A program made the position numbers and the translations under genes. Below the pieces are notes generated by a model. It was given only the letters and a program-made list of their open reading frames with translations. It was not told the origin of the DNA and searched no databases. Below, piece by piece: positions 41,278 through 50,140 of a DNA stretch of 64,000 nt (position 1 is the stretch's first letter; the number at the start of each line of letters is the position of its first letter). Source of the stretch: Solibacillus ferritrahens (GTDB lineage: Bacteria; Bacillota; Bacilli; Bacillales_A; Planococcaceae). The stretch lies in assembly GCF_037027585.1 (NCBI RefSeq), contig NZ_JAXCLE010000002.1:62001-126000 (forward strand), in the 5' to 3' direction.

Positions 41278-42348
41278 AAAACTCATTTTAAATTCCAAGA
41301 AGTATTCGTTATATTTCCCTAGCCATTCAAGCCCTAGATTTTCGTATACTTCCAACTTTTCTCGTTGCTCATGTGAAGGGTAGAAGCGTTCATCATCTAC
41401 TACTTCTTCATCCAATAGCTCCCAAGCTGCTTCATTTGGTGATGAATATCCAACATAGTCAGTATTTTGAGCAGCATTTTCTGCATCTAACATAAAGTTA
41501 ATGAATTTATGTGCACCTTCAATATTCTTTGAAGTTTTAGGAATAACCATATTATCAAACCATAAGTTGGAACCTTCCTGTGGAACAGCAAATTCCAATT
41601 CTTCATTTTCCCACATCATATCTGCAGCTTGCCCCGAGAATGTAAGTGCTACTGAGGCTTCGTTATTAATCATAAGCGGTGTAATTTCATCGCCAATAAT
41701 TGCCTTAATGTTTGGAGAAAGCTTGATTAAATTATCTGTAGCTTCACGCAGCAACTTGTCATCTTTCACGTTTAGGGAATGGCCGATTGAGTTAAGCCCC
41801 ATACCGATTACTTCCCGCGAGCCATCCACTAAAAATATTTTTCTTTCCAATGAAGGGTCCCATAGATCATCCCAAGATTCGAACGTTAAATGGTCCTCGA
41901 TGAGATTAGGGTTATATACAATTCCAACCGTGCCCCAGAAATATGGTATGGAGTATTCATTGCCGGGATCAAACGGTAAATCTAAAAAGTCTTCGTTAAT
42001 ATTTTGCAAATTCGGTACTAAACTATGATCGATTGGAATCAGTAAGTCATCATCCTTCATCGATTCAATTGTATACTCGGAAGGAACAGCAATATCATAT
42101 GCCGAGCCCCCTTGCTGTACTTTTGTTAACATGGCTTCATTTGAATCAAATGTTTCGTACGTTACTTTAATACCTGTTTCTTCTTCGAATTTATCGATTA
42201 ACTCTGGATCGATATATTCGCCCCAGTTATACACTGTTAATGTATCCTTGCTTCCAGCAGACCCGGCAGACTGCATACGGTCCACTGCAACAAACAGAAG
42301 GGCACAAACAATGACTATGGCAACTGTTGCTTGAATTAAATCTCTCAT
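41275..42348 (-). CDS. potD: Spermidine/putrescine-binding protein
   Basis: The 357-residue binding protein opens with a hydrophobic N-terminus (IQATVAIVIVCALLFVAV). After it comes the mature start DTLTVYNWGEYIDPELIDKFEE, typical of PotD/PotF. It binds polyamines outside the membrane for the PotABC importer. The hydrophobic stretch holds one Cys but in VIVC, not a proper lipobox, so I infer an uncleaved membrane anchor or signal peptidase I site. ATG 42348 overlaps the potC stop (ATGA). It is the last gene of the operon. Confidence 0.88.
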   Translation of the reverse strand: MRDLIQATVAIVIVCALLFVAVDRMQSAGSAGSKDTLTVYNWGEYIDPELIDKFEEETGIKVTYETFDSNEAMLTKVQQGGSAYDIAVPSEYTIESMKDDDLLIPIDHSLVPNLQNINEDFLDLPFDPGNEYSIPYFWGTVGIVYNPNLIEDHLTFESWDDLWDPSLERKIFLVDGSREVIGMGLNSIGHSLNVKDDKLLREATDNLIKLSPNIKAIIGDEITPLMINNEASVALTFSGQAADMMWENEELEFAVPQEGSNLWFDNMVIPKTSKNIEGAHKFINFMLDAENAAQNTDYVGYSSPNEAAWELLDEEVVDDERFYPSHEQREKLEVYENLGLEWLGKYNEYFLEFKMSF

Positions 42349-43145
42349 CGATGTCCCCCCGTTGCTACTGATTTTGAACGTTTGTTAATGAAATAATACC
42401 CAATAACGATTAAGACCGTCACAGCAAATACCAATCCTGAAATAGCATTGATCGTCAAGGAAATTCCGGCACGGGCCATTGAGTAGATTTCTACCGACAA
42501 TGTACTAAACCCATTACCTGTAACGAAGAAAGTGACTGCAAAATCATCGAGTGAATATGTTAAGGCCATAAAAAATCCTGCGAAAATACCAGGAGAAATA
42601 TACGGCAAAATAACACGCATTAATACATCACGTTTTGTCGCACCTAAATCTCTTGCAGCATCAATTAATGATGTATTCATTTCAAGTAATTTTGGTAAAA
42701 CCATGAGCACCACAATCGGTACACTAAATGCGACATGCGATACTAAAACAGAAGCAAACCCTAATTTTACACCAATCATTGTAAATAAAATGAGGAAACT
42801 TGCCCCGATCACAACATCCGGTGAAACGATAAGAACATTATTTAATGAAAGTAATGTATTACGCATTTTCTTATCTTTTATTGAAACAATACCAATAGCT
42901 CCCAGTGTTCCGATGATTGTTGCAATTAAGCCTGATAAAAGGGCAACGAGTACAGTGTTAAGTAAAATAATGATTAACCTTGAATCTTCGAATACTGCTG
43001 CGTAATGCTCCAGTGTGAACGATTCGAAATTATTCATACTGCCACCGCTATTGAATGAGTAAAAAATTAAATAAAATATCGGAGCATAAAGGACCGCGAA
43101 TACGAAAATTAAATACATTTTCGACATAGCTGATAATTTTTTCAT
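42345..43145 (-). CDS. potC: Polyamine ABC transporter permease PotC
   Basis: The 266-residue protein has six membrane segments with the permease coupling motif LIDAARDLGATKRDVLMRVILPYISPGI (the EAA loop). This smaller of the paired permeases begins MKKLSAMSKMYLIFVFAVLYAPIFYLIFYSF, typical of PotC. Its ATG overlaps the potB stop (TAATG) and its stop overlaps the potD start, so the genes are translationally coupled. Confidence 0.9.
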   Translation of the reverse strand: MKKLSAMSKMYLIFVFAVLYAPIFYLIFYSFNSGGSMNNFESFTLEHYAAVFEDSRLIIILLNTVLVALLSGLIATIIGTLGAIGIVSIKDKKMRNTLLSLNNVLIVSPDVVIGASFLILFTMIGVKLGFASVLVSHVAFSVPIVVLMVLPKLLEMNTSLIDAARDLGATKRDVLMRVILPYISPGIFAGFFMALTYSLDDFAVTFFVTGNGFSTLSVEIYSMARAGISLTINAISGLVFAVTVLIVIGYYFINKRSKSVATGGHR

Positions 43146-43948
43146 TAAACGCGTCCTCCTTTTGATTTTTGTCTAGTAAATAACATTGTAAGAACCATAA
43201 ATAGAATTAAGAATACGGCAATTGTTGAACCCATTCCCCAGTTTTGAGATACAAGGAATTGCTGCTCGATGGCAGTACCTAAAGTAATGACTTGGTTTCC
43301 GGCGATTAAACGTGTAATCATGAACAAAGATAAAGCCGGAATAAAGGTAACCTGAATACCTGATTTTACGCCATCAATTGTTAATGGGAAAATAACTCGG
43401 CGGAAGGTTGTCCAGCTGGATGCACCTAAATCACGGGCGGCATAGATTAACGACGGATTCATTTTGTCCAATGAATTGAAAATCGGGATTATCATAAATG
43501 GAATGAAAATATATACCGATACGAAAACAAAACTAAAGTCTGTAAATAAAATTTGCTTTGGGTTAAAACCAAACACTTCAATCATTGCATTAATAGGGCC
43601 ATATAAACCAAAAATACCGATGAATGCATAAGTTTTTAAGAGCAGGTTAATCCAAGATGGAATGATAATGAGCATAAGCCATAATTGCTTATGTTTCGTT
43701 TTTGTTAATAAGTAAGCAGTAGGGTAGGCAAATAACAACGTAAATAGCGTAATCAGAAATGCATACCAGAAGCTGCTCAATGTCATTTTTAAATAAACAG
43801 GTGTAAAAAATTTTGCGTAGTTGGTTAAAGTGAAGTTGCCATTCAAATCAAGAACAGAATAATAAACGATTAACGCAATTGGTGCAATAACGAATAATAA
43901 AATCCAAAAAATATAGGGAATTAACGGGCCTTTTGCTGTCTTATTCAT
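43145..43948 (-). CDS. potB: Polyamine ABC transporter permease PotB
   Basis: This 267-residue permease has six membrane segments and the coupling loop LIYAARDLGASSWTTFRRVIFPLTIDGV. It pairs with PotC to form the channel. ATG 43948 is chosen because GGGGACGAAG precedes it and it overlaps the potA stop by 8 bases; the frame can be read from 44002 but that start lies deep in potA. The potC start overlaps its stop. Confidence 0.9.
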   Translation of the reverse strand: MNKTAKGPLIPYIFWILLFVIAPIALIVYYSVLDLNGNFTLTNYAKFFTPVYLKMTLSSFWYAFLITLFTLLFAYPTAYLLTKTKHKQLWLMLIIIPSWINLLLKTYAFIGIFGLYGPINAMIEVFGFNPKQILFTDFSFVFVSVYIFIPFMIIPIFNSLDKMNPSLIYAARDLGASSWTTFRRVIFPLTIDGVKSGIQVTFIPALSLFMITRLIAGNQVITLGTAIEQQFLVSQNWGMGSTIAVFLILFMVLTMLFTRQKSKGGRV

Positions 43949-45041
43949 AATCTTCGTCCCCATATGCTTCCAAACGTTTGTCGAAGTCCGCTTCTGTCTC
44001 ATTTAATCGCATAACGTGAATAGCTTCAGGATCAAAGTCCAATCCAATTTCTGCTCCAACATCCGCTTTTTTCAATGAGTGGACTAACCATTCATTTCCG
44101 TCCTGATCATACGTTGATAATTCGTAATGAACACCTCGGAATAATTGAGTATCAACAGTAACAATTAACTTGCCGTTTTCCGGTGTTGTGATTTCCAAAT
44201 CTTCCGGACGAATGACAACGTCAATTTTTTCGTTTGGCTTCATCCCACCGTCTACACACTCAAATTCTTTTCCAGCGAATCGAACTTTATAGTCTTCAAT
44301 CATTAATCCATCTACAATGTTGGACTCTCCGATAAAGTCTGCTACAAAACGGTTAATTGGCTCATCATAAATATCTACTGGAGTTCCCGATTGTTTAATT
44401 TCCCCATTAGAAAGAACAAAAATTTCATCACTCATTGCCAAAGCTTCTTCCTGGTCATGTGTAACAAAAATGAATGTTTTGCCCAATCGCTGCTGTAATT
44501 CACGTAACTCATACTGCATTTCTGTACGTAATTTTAAATCGAGTGCTGATAATGGCTCATCTAATAAAATAACTTCCGGATCATTAACGATAGCACGTGC
44601 GATAGCGACACGTTGACGTTGACCACCGGACATTTCTGAAATTTCACGGTTACCATAGCCTGCTAAATTGACGAATTTTAATGCCTCTTGCACTCTGTCA
44701 TTTATTTCTGTTTCTTTCACTTTTTTAATACGTAAGCCAAATGCCACATTTTCAAACACATTTAAGTGAGGGAATAGCGCATAATCCTGGAATACAGTAT
44801 TTACTTGGCGTTCATTTGCCGGTACATCATTCATACGTTTCCCATTAAAAAATACATCACCTGTTGAAGCATCAGTAAAACCAGCAATAATACGTAAAAT
44901 AGTTGTTTTACCACATCCGGATGGACCGAGTAATGTGTAGAACTTACCACGCTCTAGTTCGAAGTTAATATTTTTTAAGACAACTGTACCGTCATCATAT
45001 GATTTTGTAACATTTTCAAAGCGAATAATCGTGTTATTCAT
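43941..45041 (-). CDS. potA: Polyamine ABC transporter ATPase PotA
   Basis: The 366-residue ATPase has Walker A GPSGCGKTT, Q-loop VFQDYALFPHL, signature MSGGQRQRVA, Walker B VILLDEP and switch His (VTHDQEEA). A C-terminal TOBE-like regulatory domain (about 240-350) is usual for PotA/MalK. It drives PotBC. GGAGG lies 8 bases before ATG 45041, and the regulator gene ends 17 bases upstream, so all five genes form one operon. Confidence 0.92.
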   Translation of the reverse strand: MNNTIIRFENVTKSYDDGTVVLKNINFELERGKFYTLLGPSGCGKTTILRIIAGFTDASTGDVFFNGKRMNDVPANERQVNTVFQDYALFPHLNVFENVAFGLRIKKVKETEINDRVQEALKFVNLAGYGNREISEMSGGQRQRVAIARAIVNDPEVILLDEPLSALDLKLRTEMQYELRELQQRLGKTFIFVTHDQEEALAMSDEIFVLSNGEIKQSGTPVDIYDEPINRFVADFIGESNIVDGLMIEDYKVRFAGKEFECVDGGMKPNEKIDVVIRPEDLEITTPENGKLIVTVDTQLFRGVHYELSTYDQDGNEWLVHSLKKADVGAEIGLDFDPEAIHVMRLNETEADFDKRLEAYGDEDYE

Positions 45042-45058
45042 TTAAGTAGCCTCCTGAT

Positions 45059-45601
45059 TTATAAGTAAGATTGAGTTGCGACAAGGAGTAACTTTGTTAT
45101 CCCATTATGCGCATTAAAAATTTGATGGTTGGAAGATGCTTCGTAATAAACAGCATTTCCTTCACTTGCGATATATTCGTCGTTTCCGAGAACAACACGG
45201 ATTCGCCCTTTTACTACATAAATAAATGTTTCCGCTAATGATGGTTCGAATGATTTAAATTCCGCATCCTTTTGTAAGGTAATAAATACAGGTTCCATTT
45301 CCTTTTCATTTGATGTAGGAATCAGCCATTCAATTTCATAGTTTTTATCATGGTCGGTAAAACTAGTTTGATCATCTTTCGTAAATACAATTTTTTCGTT
45401 TTTTTGCTCATCATCAAAAAAGTCCCGTGGCGAGCACCCGAGAACTTCCAATAAGTTGAATAATGTTTCAATTGAAGGTGAGTTTAAATCCCGTTCTAAT
45501 TGTGAGATATAGCCTTTTGTTAAATCAGTACGTTCTCCAAGCTCTTCCTGGGTTAGACCCTTTTTTATGCGTAACGCTTTAATCTTGGTTCCGATTTGCA
45601 T
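45059..45601 (-). CDS. XRE-cupin regulator of the pot operon
   Basis: This 180-residue protein joins an N-terminal XRE helix-turn-helix (IGTKIKALRIKKGLTQEELGERTDLTKGYISQLERD) to a C-terminal cupin domain (about 100-178, with ETFIYVVKGRIRVVLG). XRE-cupin proteins commonly head polyamine uptake operons, sense polyamines and repress. ATG 45601 has GGAGCG upstream; the longer frame to 45652 lacks an RBS. Three AGTTTAC repeats in its promoter region suggest autoregulation. Confidence 0.85.
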   Translation of the reverse strand: MQIGTKIKALRIKKGLTQEELGERTDLTKGYISQLERDLNSPSIETLFNLLEVLGCSPRDFFDDEQKNEKIVFTKDDQTSFTDHDKNYEIEWLIPTSNEKEMEPVFITLQKDAEFKSFEPSLAETFIYVVKGRIRVVLGNDEYIASEGNAVYYEASSNHQIFNAHNGITKLLLVATQSYL

Positions 45602-45632
45602 ATTGTCACGCTCCTTATCCATTAATCGATTG

Positions 45633-45691
45633 AGTTTACATATGATAAACATCCAGTAAGGAAGTTTACTATTACAAAACTTTTAGTTTAC
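45633..45691. promoter_or_regulatory. Repeated AGTTTAC elements, candidate pot operator
   Basis: AGTTTAC occurs at 45633-45639, 45663-45669 and 45685-45691, in the same orientation. The second and third are 22 bases apart, about two helix turns. The first is part of an inverted repeat GTTTA-N7-TAAAC. They lie between the divergent regulator and thioredoxin-like genes. Confidence 0.5.
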
Positions 45692-45832
45692 GAAAATAAT
45701 AATAATTATACATAATATACGGGGATTTTCAAGTGTATTTGTGAAATGAAAGATATTATTTGTTTAGTTACTGGACATTTGTTCGGTACAGAAAAAAACT
45801 CCTTTACATATGTTACAGCGAGGAGGATGCGA

Positions 45833-46261
45833 TTGAGAATTCGGACAATAATGCCTTCGCTAAGCGGGGCAACAAAAATTATTAATAAAAAAAATATGAA
45901 TGAGCTATCGGATATGCCGACATTAATTTATTTTTGGGCAATGAGTTGTTCGCAATGTGAACAATCCATAGAGAAATTGAATATTATTGGTAATATTTTC
46001 AGTGACAAATTAAATATTCAAGCGATTCATATGCCAAGGGAAGAGCTCGACTTTACTTCTGAATTAGTAAGGCGAAAAGTAAAGCAATTAGGTATAAATT
46101 ACCCTATTCACCTAGATAATGAACTTATCATTAGCGATAGGTTTGGAAATAAAATTGTACCAGCCTATTATTTATTCGATCAACAACAGAAATTGCGCTT
46201 CTATCACGCTGGAGCTCTAGCGACTAAATCCCTGCAAGGAAAAATTGAGCGTATTATTTAA
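45833..46261 (+). CDS. Thioredoxin-like protein with CSQC motif
   Basis: The 142-residue protein has a thioredoxin-like fold of the TlpA/ResA kind: TLIYFWAMSCSQCEQSIEKL carries the redox CxxC, and IVPAYYLFD contains the cis-Pro loop. There is no signal peptide or membrane anchor, so it is probably cytoplasmic. TTG 45833 is 6 bases after AGGAGGA; ATG 45827 abuts the RBS, and longer frames up to 45746 have no RBS. The substrate is unknown. Confidence 0.72.
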   Translation: MRIRTIMPSLSGATKIINKKNMNELSDMPTLIYFWAMSCSQCEQSIEKLNIIGNIFSDKLNIQAIHMPREELDFTSELVRRKVKQLGINYPIHLDNELIISDRFGNKIVPAYYLFDQQQKLRFYHAGALATKSLQGKIERII

Positions 46262-46320
46262 TGACAATATACATTTTTATAAGTTAAAATGATGGGAACT
46301 GGATGTTCGGAGGAGAGACA

Positions 46321-46983
46321 ATGAAAAAAGAGTTTGTAGTAATAGGATTAGGGCGATTTGGTGGGAGTATTGTTCGCGAACTGGTTAAACAAGGGGCGAA
46401 TGTAATGGCTATCGATACAGATAGTGAACGTGTCGATGAATATGCCCGTATTGCCACTCAATCAGTAGTAGCAGATACGACAGAGGAAGAAACAATTAAA
46501 TCACTAGGACTCTGGAATTTCGAACATGTTATTGTAGCAATTGGCGAAGATATTCAATCAAGTATTCTAACGACCCTTATTTTAAAAGAGCTCGGTGTAG
46601 CTCAAATCACTGTTAAAGCACAAAATGATTATCACGAAAAAGTGCTACGTAAAATAGGTGCTGATTTTGTTGTGCATCCGGAACGGGATATGGGCATTCG
46701 TATTGCTAACAATATGATGTCGAATAGTGTACTTGATTATTTGGAGATTTCCAGCGAGCACTCGATTATGGAAATTAAAGCGAATGAAAAAATAGCTGGT
46801 AATTCATTGATTGAGCTGGATGTACGCGCAAAATACGGTGTGAATATTGTAGGCATTACACGTGGCGATGAAATTATGATTTCTCCAGCAGCGACTGAGC
46901 GTATTGAAGTAGGGGATATTCTACTGATGATTGGTGCGGATGTTGATATAAATCGCTTTGTGAAGAAAGTTATTCAAAAGTAG
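46321..46983 (+). CDS. ktrC: Potassium transport regulatory subunit KtrC
   Basis: This 220-residue RCK protein has a Rossmann N-domain (VVIGLGRFGGSIVREL, nucleotide acid AIDTD) and a C-terminal RCK_C domain (about 135-220) that binds c-di-AMP in this family. It gates KtrB/KtrD channels. Its place beside rnjA and rpoY matches ktrC (ykqB) in Bacillus subtilis. GGAGGA lies 8 bases before ATG 46321. It ends in a terminator. Confidence 0.88.
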   Translation: MKKEFVVIGLGRFGGSIVRELVKQGANVMAIDTDSERVDEYARIATQSVVADTTEEETIKSLGLWNFEHVIVAIGEDIQSSILTTLILKELGVAQITVKAQNDYHEKVLRKIGADFVVHPERDMGIRIANNMMSNSVLDYLEISSEHSIMEIKANEKIAGNSLIELDVRAKYGVNIVGITRGDEIMISPAATERIEVGDILLMIGADVDINRFVKKVIQK

Positions 46984-47010
46984 CAGTTACTTAAATCAAA
47001 AAATCAAATA

Positions 47011-47048
47011 AAAAATGCCCGCCTACAATAAGTAAGCGGGTATTTTTT
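47011..47048. terminator. Terminator between ktrC and rnjA
   Basis: Twelve-base arms (AAAAATGCCCGC and complement with a G-U) have A on the left and TTTTTT on the right, so it can serve both convergent genes. Confidence 0.88.
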
Positions 47049-47084
47049 ATGGAAAAACTATTTTGGTGACTTTACCAATTTTAA

Positions 47085-48752
47085 TTATACTTCCATTATA
47101 ATTGGTAAAATCATAGGGCGACGTTTTGTCTTTTCGTATAAATAAGGGCCCAATACGTCCGTAATTTCGTTTTTCAAATCATTCCATTGTGTATCTTTTT
47201 CCTGAATCGTGCTATTTAAATGATAATTCAACATTTTTTGTGCTTCGTTAATCATCATGCCTGATTCACGCATATAAACAAATCCTCGAGAAATAATATC
47301 CGGACCAGAAACGATTTTGTTTTTCGCCATATCAACACTTACAACAACGATAACTAAACCTTCCTCAGAAAGAATACGGCGATCTCGCAATACGATATTT
47401 CCGATATCTCCAATCCCATTTCCATCAATATACACATCACCTGAAGGGATGCGACCGGCAACATGTGCTTCATTTGCACTCAATGCCAATACATCACCAT
47501 TTTCCATAAGGAATGAGTTTTCTAATGGTACTTCACAAGCTTCCGCCAATTCTGTATGAATTTTTAACATACGGTATTCACCGTGAATTGGCATAAAGAA
47601 TTTTGGCTTCATTAAACGTAGCATTAGTTTTTGTTCTTGCTGCGAGCCGTGACCTGAAGTATGAATATTATTTAATGCACCGTGGATAACTTCAGCACCA
47701 GCACGGAATAATAAGTTAATAATTTTGTTTACGCTCATCGTATTTCCTGGTACTGGAGAAGAAGAGAATACAACTGTATCACCAGGCTGAATTTGAATTT
47801 GACGGTGTGTTCCGTTGGCAATACGTGATAAAGCTGCCATTGGCTCACCTTGAGAACCTGTACATAAAATCATTACTTCATTTGCAGGTAAACGATTTAA
47901 GCTTTGCACATCGATAAAAGTTTCTTTCGGTGCAGTAATATATCCTAATTCACGGCCGATAGTAATGGCGTTATCCATTGAACGTCCGAAAACGGCAATT
48001 TTACGACCATATTTTACAGCTGCATCTGTCGCTTGCTGCAGACGGTGAATATTCGAAGCAAATGTCGCAAAAATAATGCGACCATCAACTTTACGGAAAA
48101 TTTCGTCAATGCTTTTCCCGACAGTACGCTCTGACATTGTAAAATCCGTTTTTTCGGCATTTGTACTATCTGAAAGTAAACAAAGTACACCATCGCGACC
48201 AATTTCGGCCATTCTTGTTAAGTTGGCAGGCTCGCCAACTGGAGTAAAGTCAAACTTAAAGTCGCCTGTATGCACAATATTACCTGGTGGTGTTTTAACA
48301 ACTACACCATATGCATCGGGAATACTATGTGTCGTACGGAAGAAACTTACGGCTGTTTTACGGAATTTAATAACATCGTCTTCTTTGAATTCGATTAATT
48401 TTGTAGAGCGTAATAAGCCATGTTCATCCAATTTGTTGCGAAGCAGTCCCAATGCAAGCTTTCCACCATAAACAGGGATATTAACTTGACGCAATAAATA
48501 AGGAATACCGCCAATATGATCTTCGTGACCATGTGTTATAAATAAGCCTTTAATTTTGTCTACGTTTCTAACTAAGTACGTATAGTCTGGAATTACGTAG
48601 TCAATTCCAAGTAAGTCGTCCTCAGGGAATTTAATACCTGCGTCAATTAAAATGATTTCATCTTGGAATTGTACTGCATATGTGTTTTTGCCGATTTCGC
48701 CCAGTCCGCCGAGTGCGAATACAGCCGCTTGATCATTCTTAACGAATTTCAT
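47085..48752 (-). CDS. rnjA: Ribonuclease J1
   Basis: The 555-residue metallo-beta-lactamase/beta-CASP nuclease has the metal motif HGHEDHIGG, DAGIKFPEDD and HTSGHGSQQE, plus a C-terminal domain. RNase J1 has 5'-3' exonuclease and endonuclease activity in mRNA decay and 16S rRNA maturation. rpoY lies 5 bases upstream in the same operon, the standard Bacillales arrangement. It is full length. GGAGAACG precedes ATG 48752. Confidence 0.95.
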   Translation of the reverse strand: MKFVKNDQAAVFALGGLGEIGKNTYAVQFQDEIILIDAGIKFPEDDLLGIDYVIPDYTYLVRNVDKIKGLFITHGHEDHIGGIPYLLRQVNIPVYGGKLALGLLRNKLDEHGLLRSTKLIEFKEDDVIKFRKTAVSFFRTTHSIPDAYGVVVKTPPGNIVHTGDFKFDFTPVGEPANLTRMAEIGRDGVLCLLSDSTNAEKTDFTMSERTVGKSIDEIFRKVDGRIIFATFASNIHRLQQATDAAVKYGRKIAVFGRSMDNAITIGRELGYITAPKETFIDVQSLNRLPANEVMILCTGSQGEPMAALSRIANGTHRQIQIQPGDTVVFSSSPVPGNTMSVNKIINLLFRAGAEVIHGALNNIHTSGHGSQQEQKLMLRLMKPKFFMPIHGEYRMLKIHTELAEACEVPLENSFLMENGDVLALSANEAHVAGRIPSGDVYIDGNGIGDIGNIVLRDRRILSEEGLVIVVVSVDMAKNKIVSGPDIISRGFVYMRESGMMINEAQKMLNYHLNSTIQEKDTQWNDLKNEITDVLGPYLYEKTKRRPMILPIIMEV

Positions 48753-48757
48753 AACAA

Positions 48758-48967
48758 TTAAGCGTTCTCCAGACGGAAATTAGGGCTATTTTGTTCATAT
48801 TCTAAATAGTTGCCTTCTAGAAGTTGAACAAGTTCAATATTGTAATTTCGGTCTTTTAAATAGTGACGTACTTCACGCTCAGATGACGCCTCTAAATAAA
48901 GAGTTTTTGTGTTTTCGCGAACTGGAATCTCAGTAATGTTTTCTTGATAATAAACTTTGTAAATCAT
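48758..48967 (-). CDS. rpoY: RNA polymerase epsilon subunit
   Basis: The 69-residue protein starts MIYKVYYQENITEIPVREN and has the compact fold signature LYLEASSEREVRHYL and LEGNYLEYEQ of the RNA polymerase epsilon subunit (YkzG). It binds core RNA polymerase. AAAGGAGAG precedes ATG 48967. It is the first gene of the rpoY-rnjA operon. I could not settle a promoter in the 180 bases upstream. Confidence 0.92.
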   Translation of the reverse strand: MIYKVYYQENITEIPVRENTKTLYLEASSEREVRHYLKDRNYNIELVQLLEGNYLEYEQNSPNFRLENA

Positions 48968-49101
48968 AGTTACTCTCCTTTAATTACGAACATTATTACT
49001 GCATTTCTAATAAGTAGAAAAATGCATTTCCTTTATATTATCATGGGAGTCCTTTAAAATAAAGAAAAGCCCATCAAATACATGAACATACTGATTGAAT
49101 A

Positions 49102-49140
49102 AAAATAAAAAAATGGCACGTCCTTAAATAGGGCGCGCCA
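49102..49140 (-). terminator. Terminator of the 23-codon peptide gene
   Basis: TGGC-A-CGTCC pairs with GGGCG-C-GCCA (49114-49140). The A-run at 49102-49113 becomes a U-run on the - strand. Confidence 0.72.
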
Positions 49141-49153
49141 ATCAATGAAGTGT

Positions 49154-49225
49154 TTAGGCAATTAATTTTTTACCGAGGATGCCTTTTAATCGTTCCCGCC
49201 ATTTCCTTTTGAGACGTTTTAACAT
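49154..49225 (-). CDS. Cationic amphipathic peptide, 23 residues
   Basis: The frame runs from ATG 49225 to TAA 49154 and encodes MLKRLKRKWRERL followed by KGILGKKLIA. It has ten Lys/Arg and one Glu, with Leu/Ile/Trp spaced as in an amphipathic helix. GAGGAG (49235-49240) lies 9 bases from the ATG, a strong promoter sits just upstream, and a terminator follows the stop by 14 bases. The predicted transcript is about 140 bases, so it could also act as a small RNA. I know no family. A membrane-active or RNA-binding role is inference. Confidence 0.6.
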   Translation of the reverse strand: MLKRLKRKWRERLKGILGKKLIA

Positions 49226-49246
49226 AGGTCATCACTCCTCTACCTC

Positions 49247-49275
49247 ATTATACTAAATATTCAGATTTCTGTAAA
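49247..49275 (-). promoter_or_regulatory. Sigma-A promoter of the peptide gene
   Basis: On the - strand, TTTACA (49275-49270), a 17-base spacer and perfect TATAAT (49252-49247) place the start near 49240, giving a very short leader that begins at the RBS. Confidence 0.75.
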
Positions 49276-49304
49276 GGGTCTTTGAAAATAAAGGAGAATT
49301 TAAG

Positions 49305-50075
49305 TTGAAAAGATTATTATTTTTTGATGTAGATGGCACGCTGTACAATTCCGAAAAAAAATTGCCGAATTCTGCAAAAGAAGCGATTCTCAAAGCGCGC
49401 GAAAAAGGTCATGAAATCGCTATTGCAACAGGTCGTGCTCCATTTATGATAAAAGATATATTGGAAGAACTACAGATTGATACATATGTGACGTTCAATG
49501 GTCAATATGTCGTTTATAAAGGTGAAGTTATTTATACCAACCAAATTGTAAATGAAATGTTAGCGACTATTTTAAAATTCGGTTCACAAAGAAATCATCC
49601 ATTCGTTTTTCTTAATGAGAAAGAAATGATTGCCACGGAAGGTGATTATGAGAGTATCGAGCAAAGCCTGGCTACACTTTATTTTCCATATCCACAAATT
49701 GATGCAAATTATTATTTGCATACGCCAGTCTATCAAACTTTAATTTTTATAAATGAACAGGAACAGCCTATTTATGAACAACAGTTTCCTGAAGTACAAT
49801 TCGTTCGATGGCATCCACTTTCATGCGATATGTTGCCAAAAGGGGGATCCAAGGCAAATGGTATTAAAAAATTGCTGGAGTATACCGGTTTTTCAGAAGA
49901 ACAGATTGTAACTTTTGGGGATGGGCTTAATGACATCGAAATGCTTTCGGAATTCCCTCAAAGTGTCGCAATGGGGAATGGTCATAAAAAGGCGAAGGAA
50001 GCCGCATCAATGATAACGGCACATGTAGATGAAGATGGGTTGGCTCTGGCGATGGAAAAGCTTAAACTAGTATAA
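49305..50075 (+). CDS. ykrA: Cof-type HAD hydrolase (YkrA-like)
   Basis: The 256-residue HAD phosphatase opens with the nucleophile motif FFDVDGTLYNS. The conserved Thr/Ser region is AIATGRAP, the Lys lies in LPKGGSKANGI, and motif IV is VTFGDGLNDIEML. The cap (about 85-190) is of the C2B Cof type. Substrates are sugar phosphates or flavin/PLP phosphates; the real one is unknown. Position between rpoY and defB matches ykrA. TTG 49305 has AAGGAG 9 bases upstream. Confidence 0.88.
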   Translation: MKRLLFFDVDGTLYNSEKKLPNSAKEAILKAREKGHEIAIATGRAPFMIKDILEELQIDTYVTFNGQYVVYKGEVIYTNQIVNEMLATILKFGSQRNHPFVFLNEKEMIATEGDYESIEQSLATLYFPYPQIDANYYLHTPVYQTLIFINEQEQPIYEQQFPEVQFVRWHPLSCDMLPKGGSKANGIKKLLEYTGFSEEQIVTFGDGLNDIEMLSEFPQSVAMGNGHKKAKEAASMITAHVDEDGLALAMEKLKLV

Positions 50076-50140
50076 GGTAAAGAAATTGATTTCGTTCATT
50101 CGTTTGATTTTCACTGGTAAACTTTATTTTAATCAAAAAA

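Noticed and set aside
41501..42028. 175-codon open frame antisense to potD
   Set aside because: Shadow of potD; no RBS, no recognisable domain.
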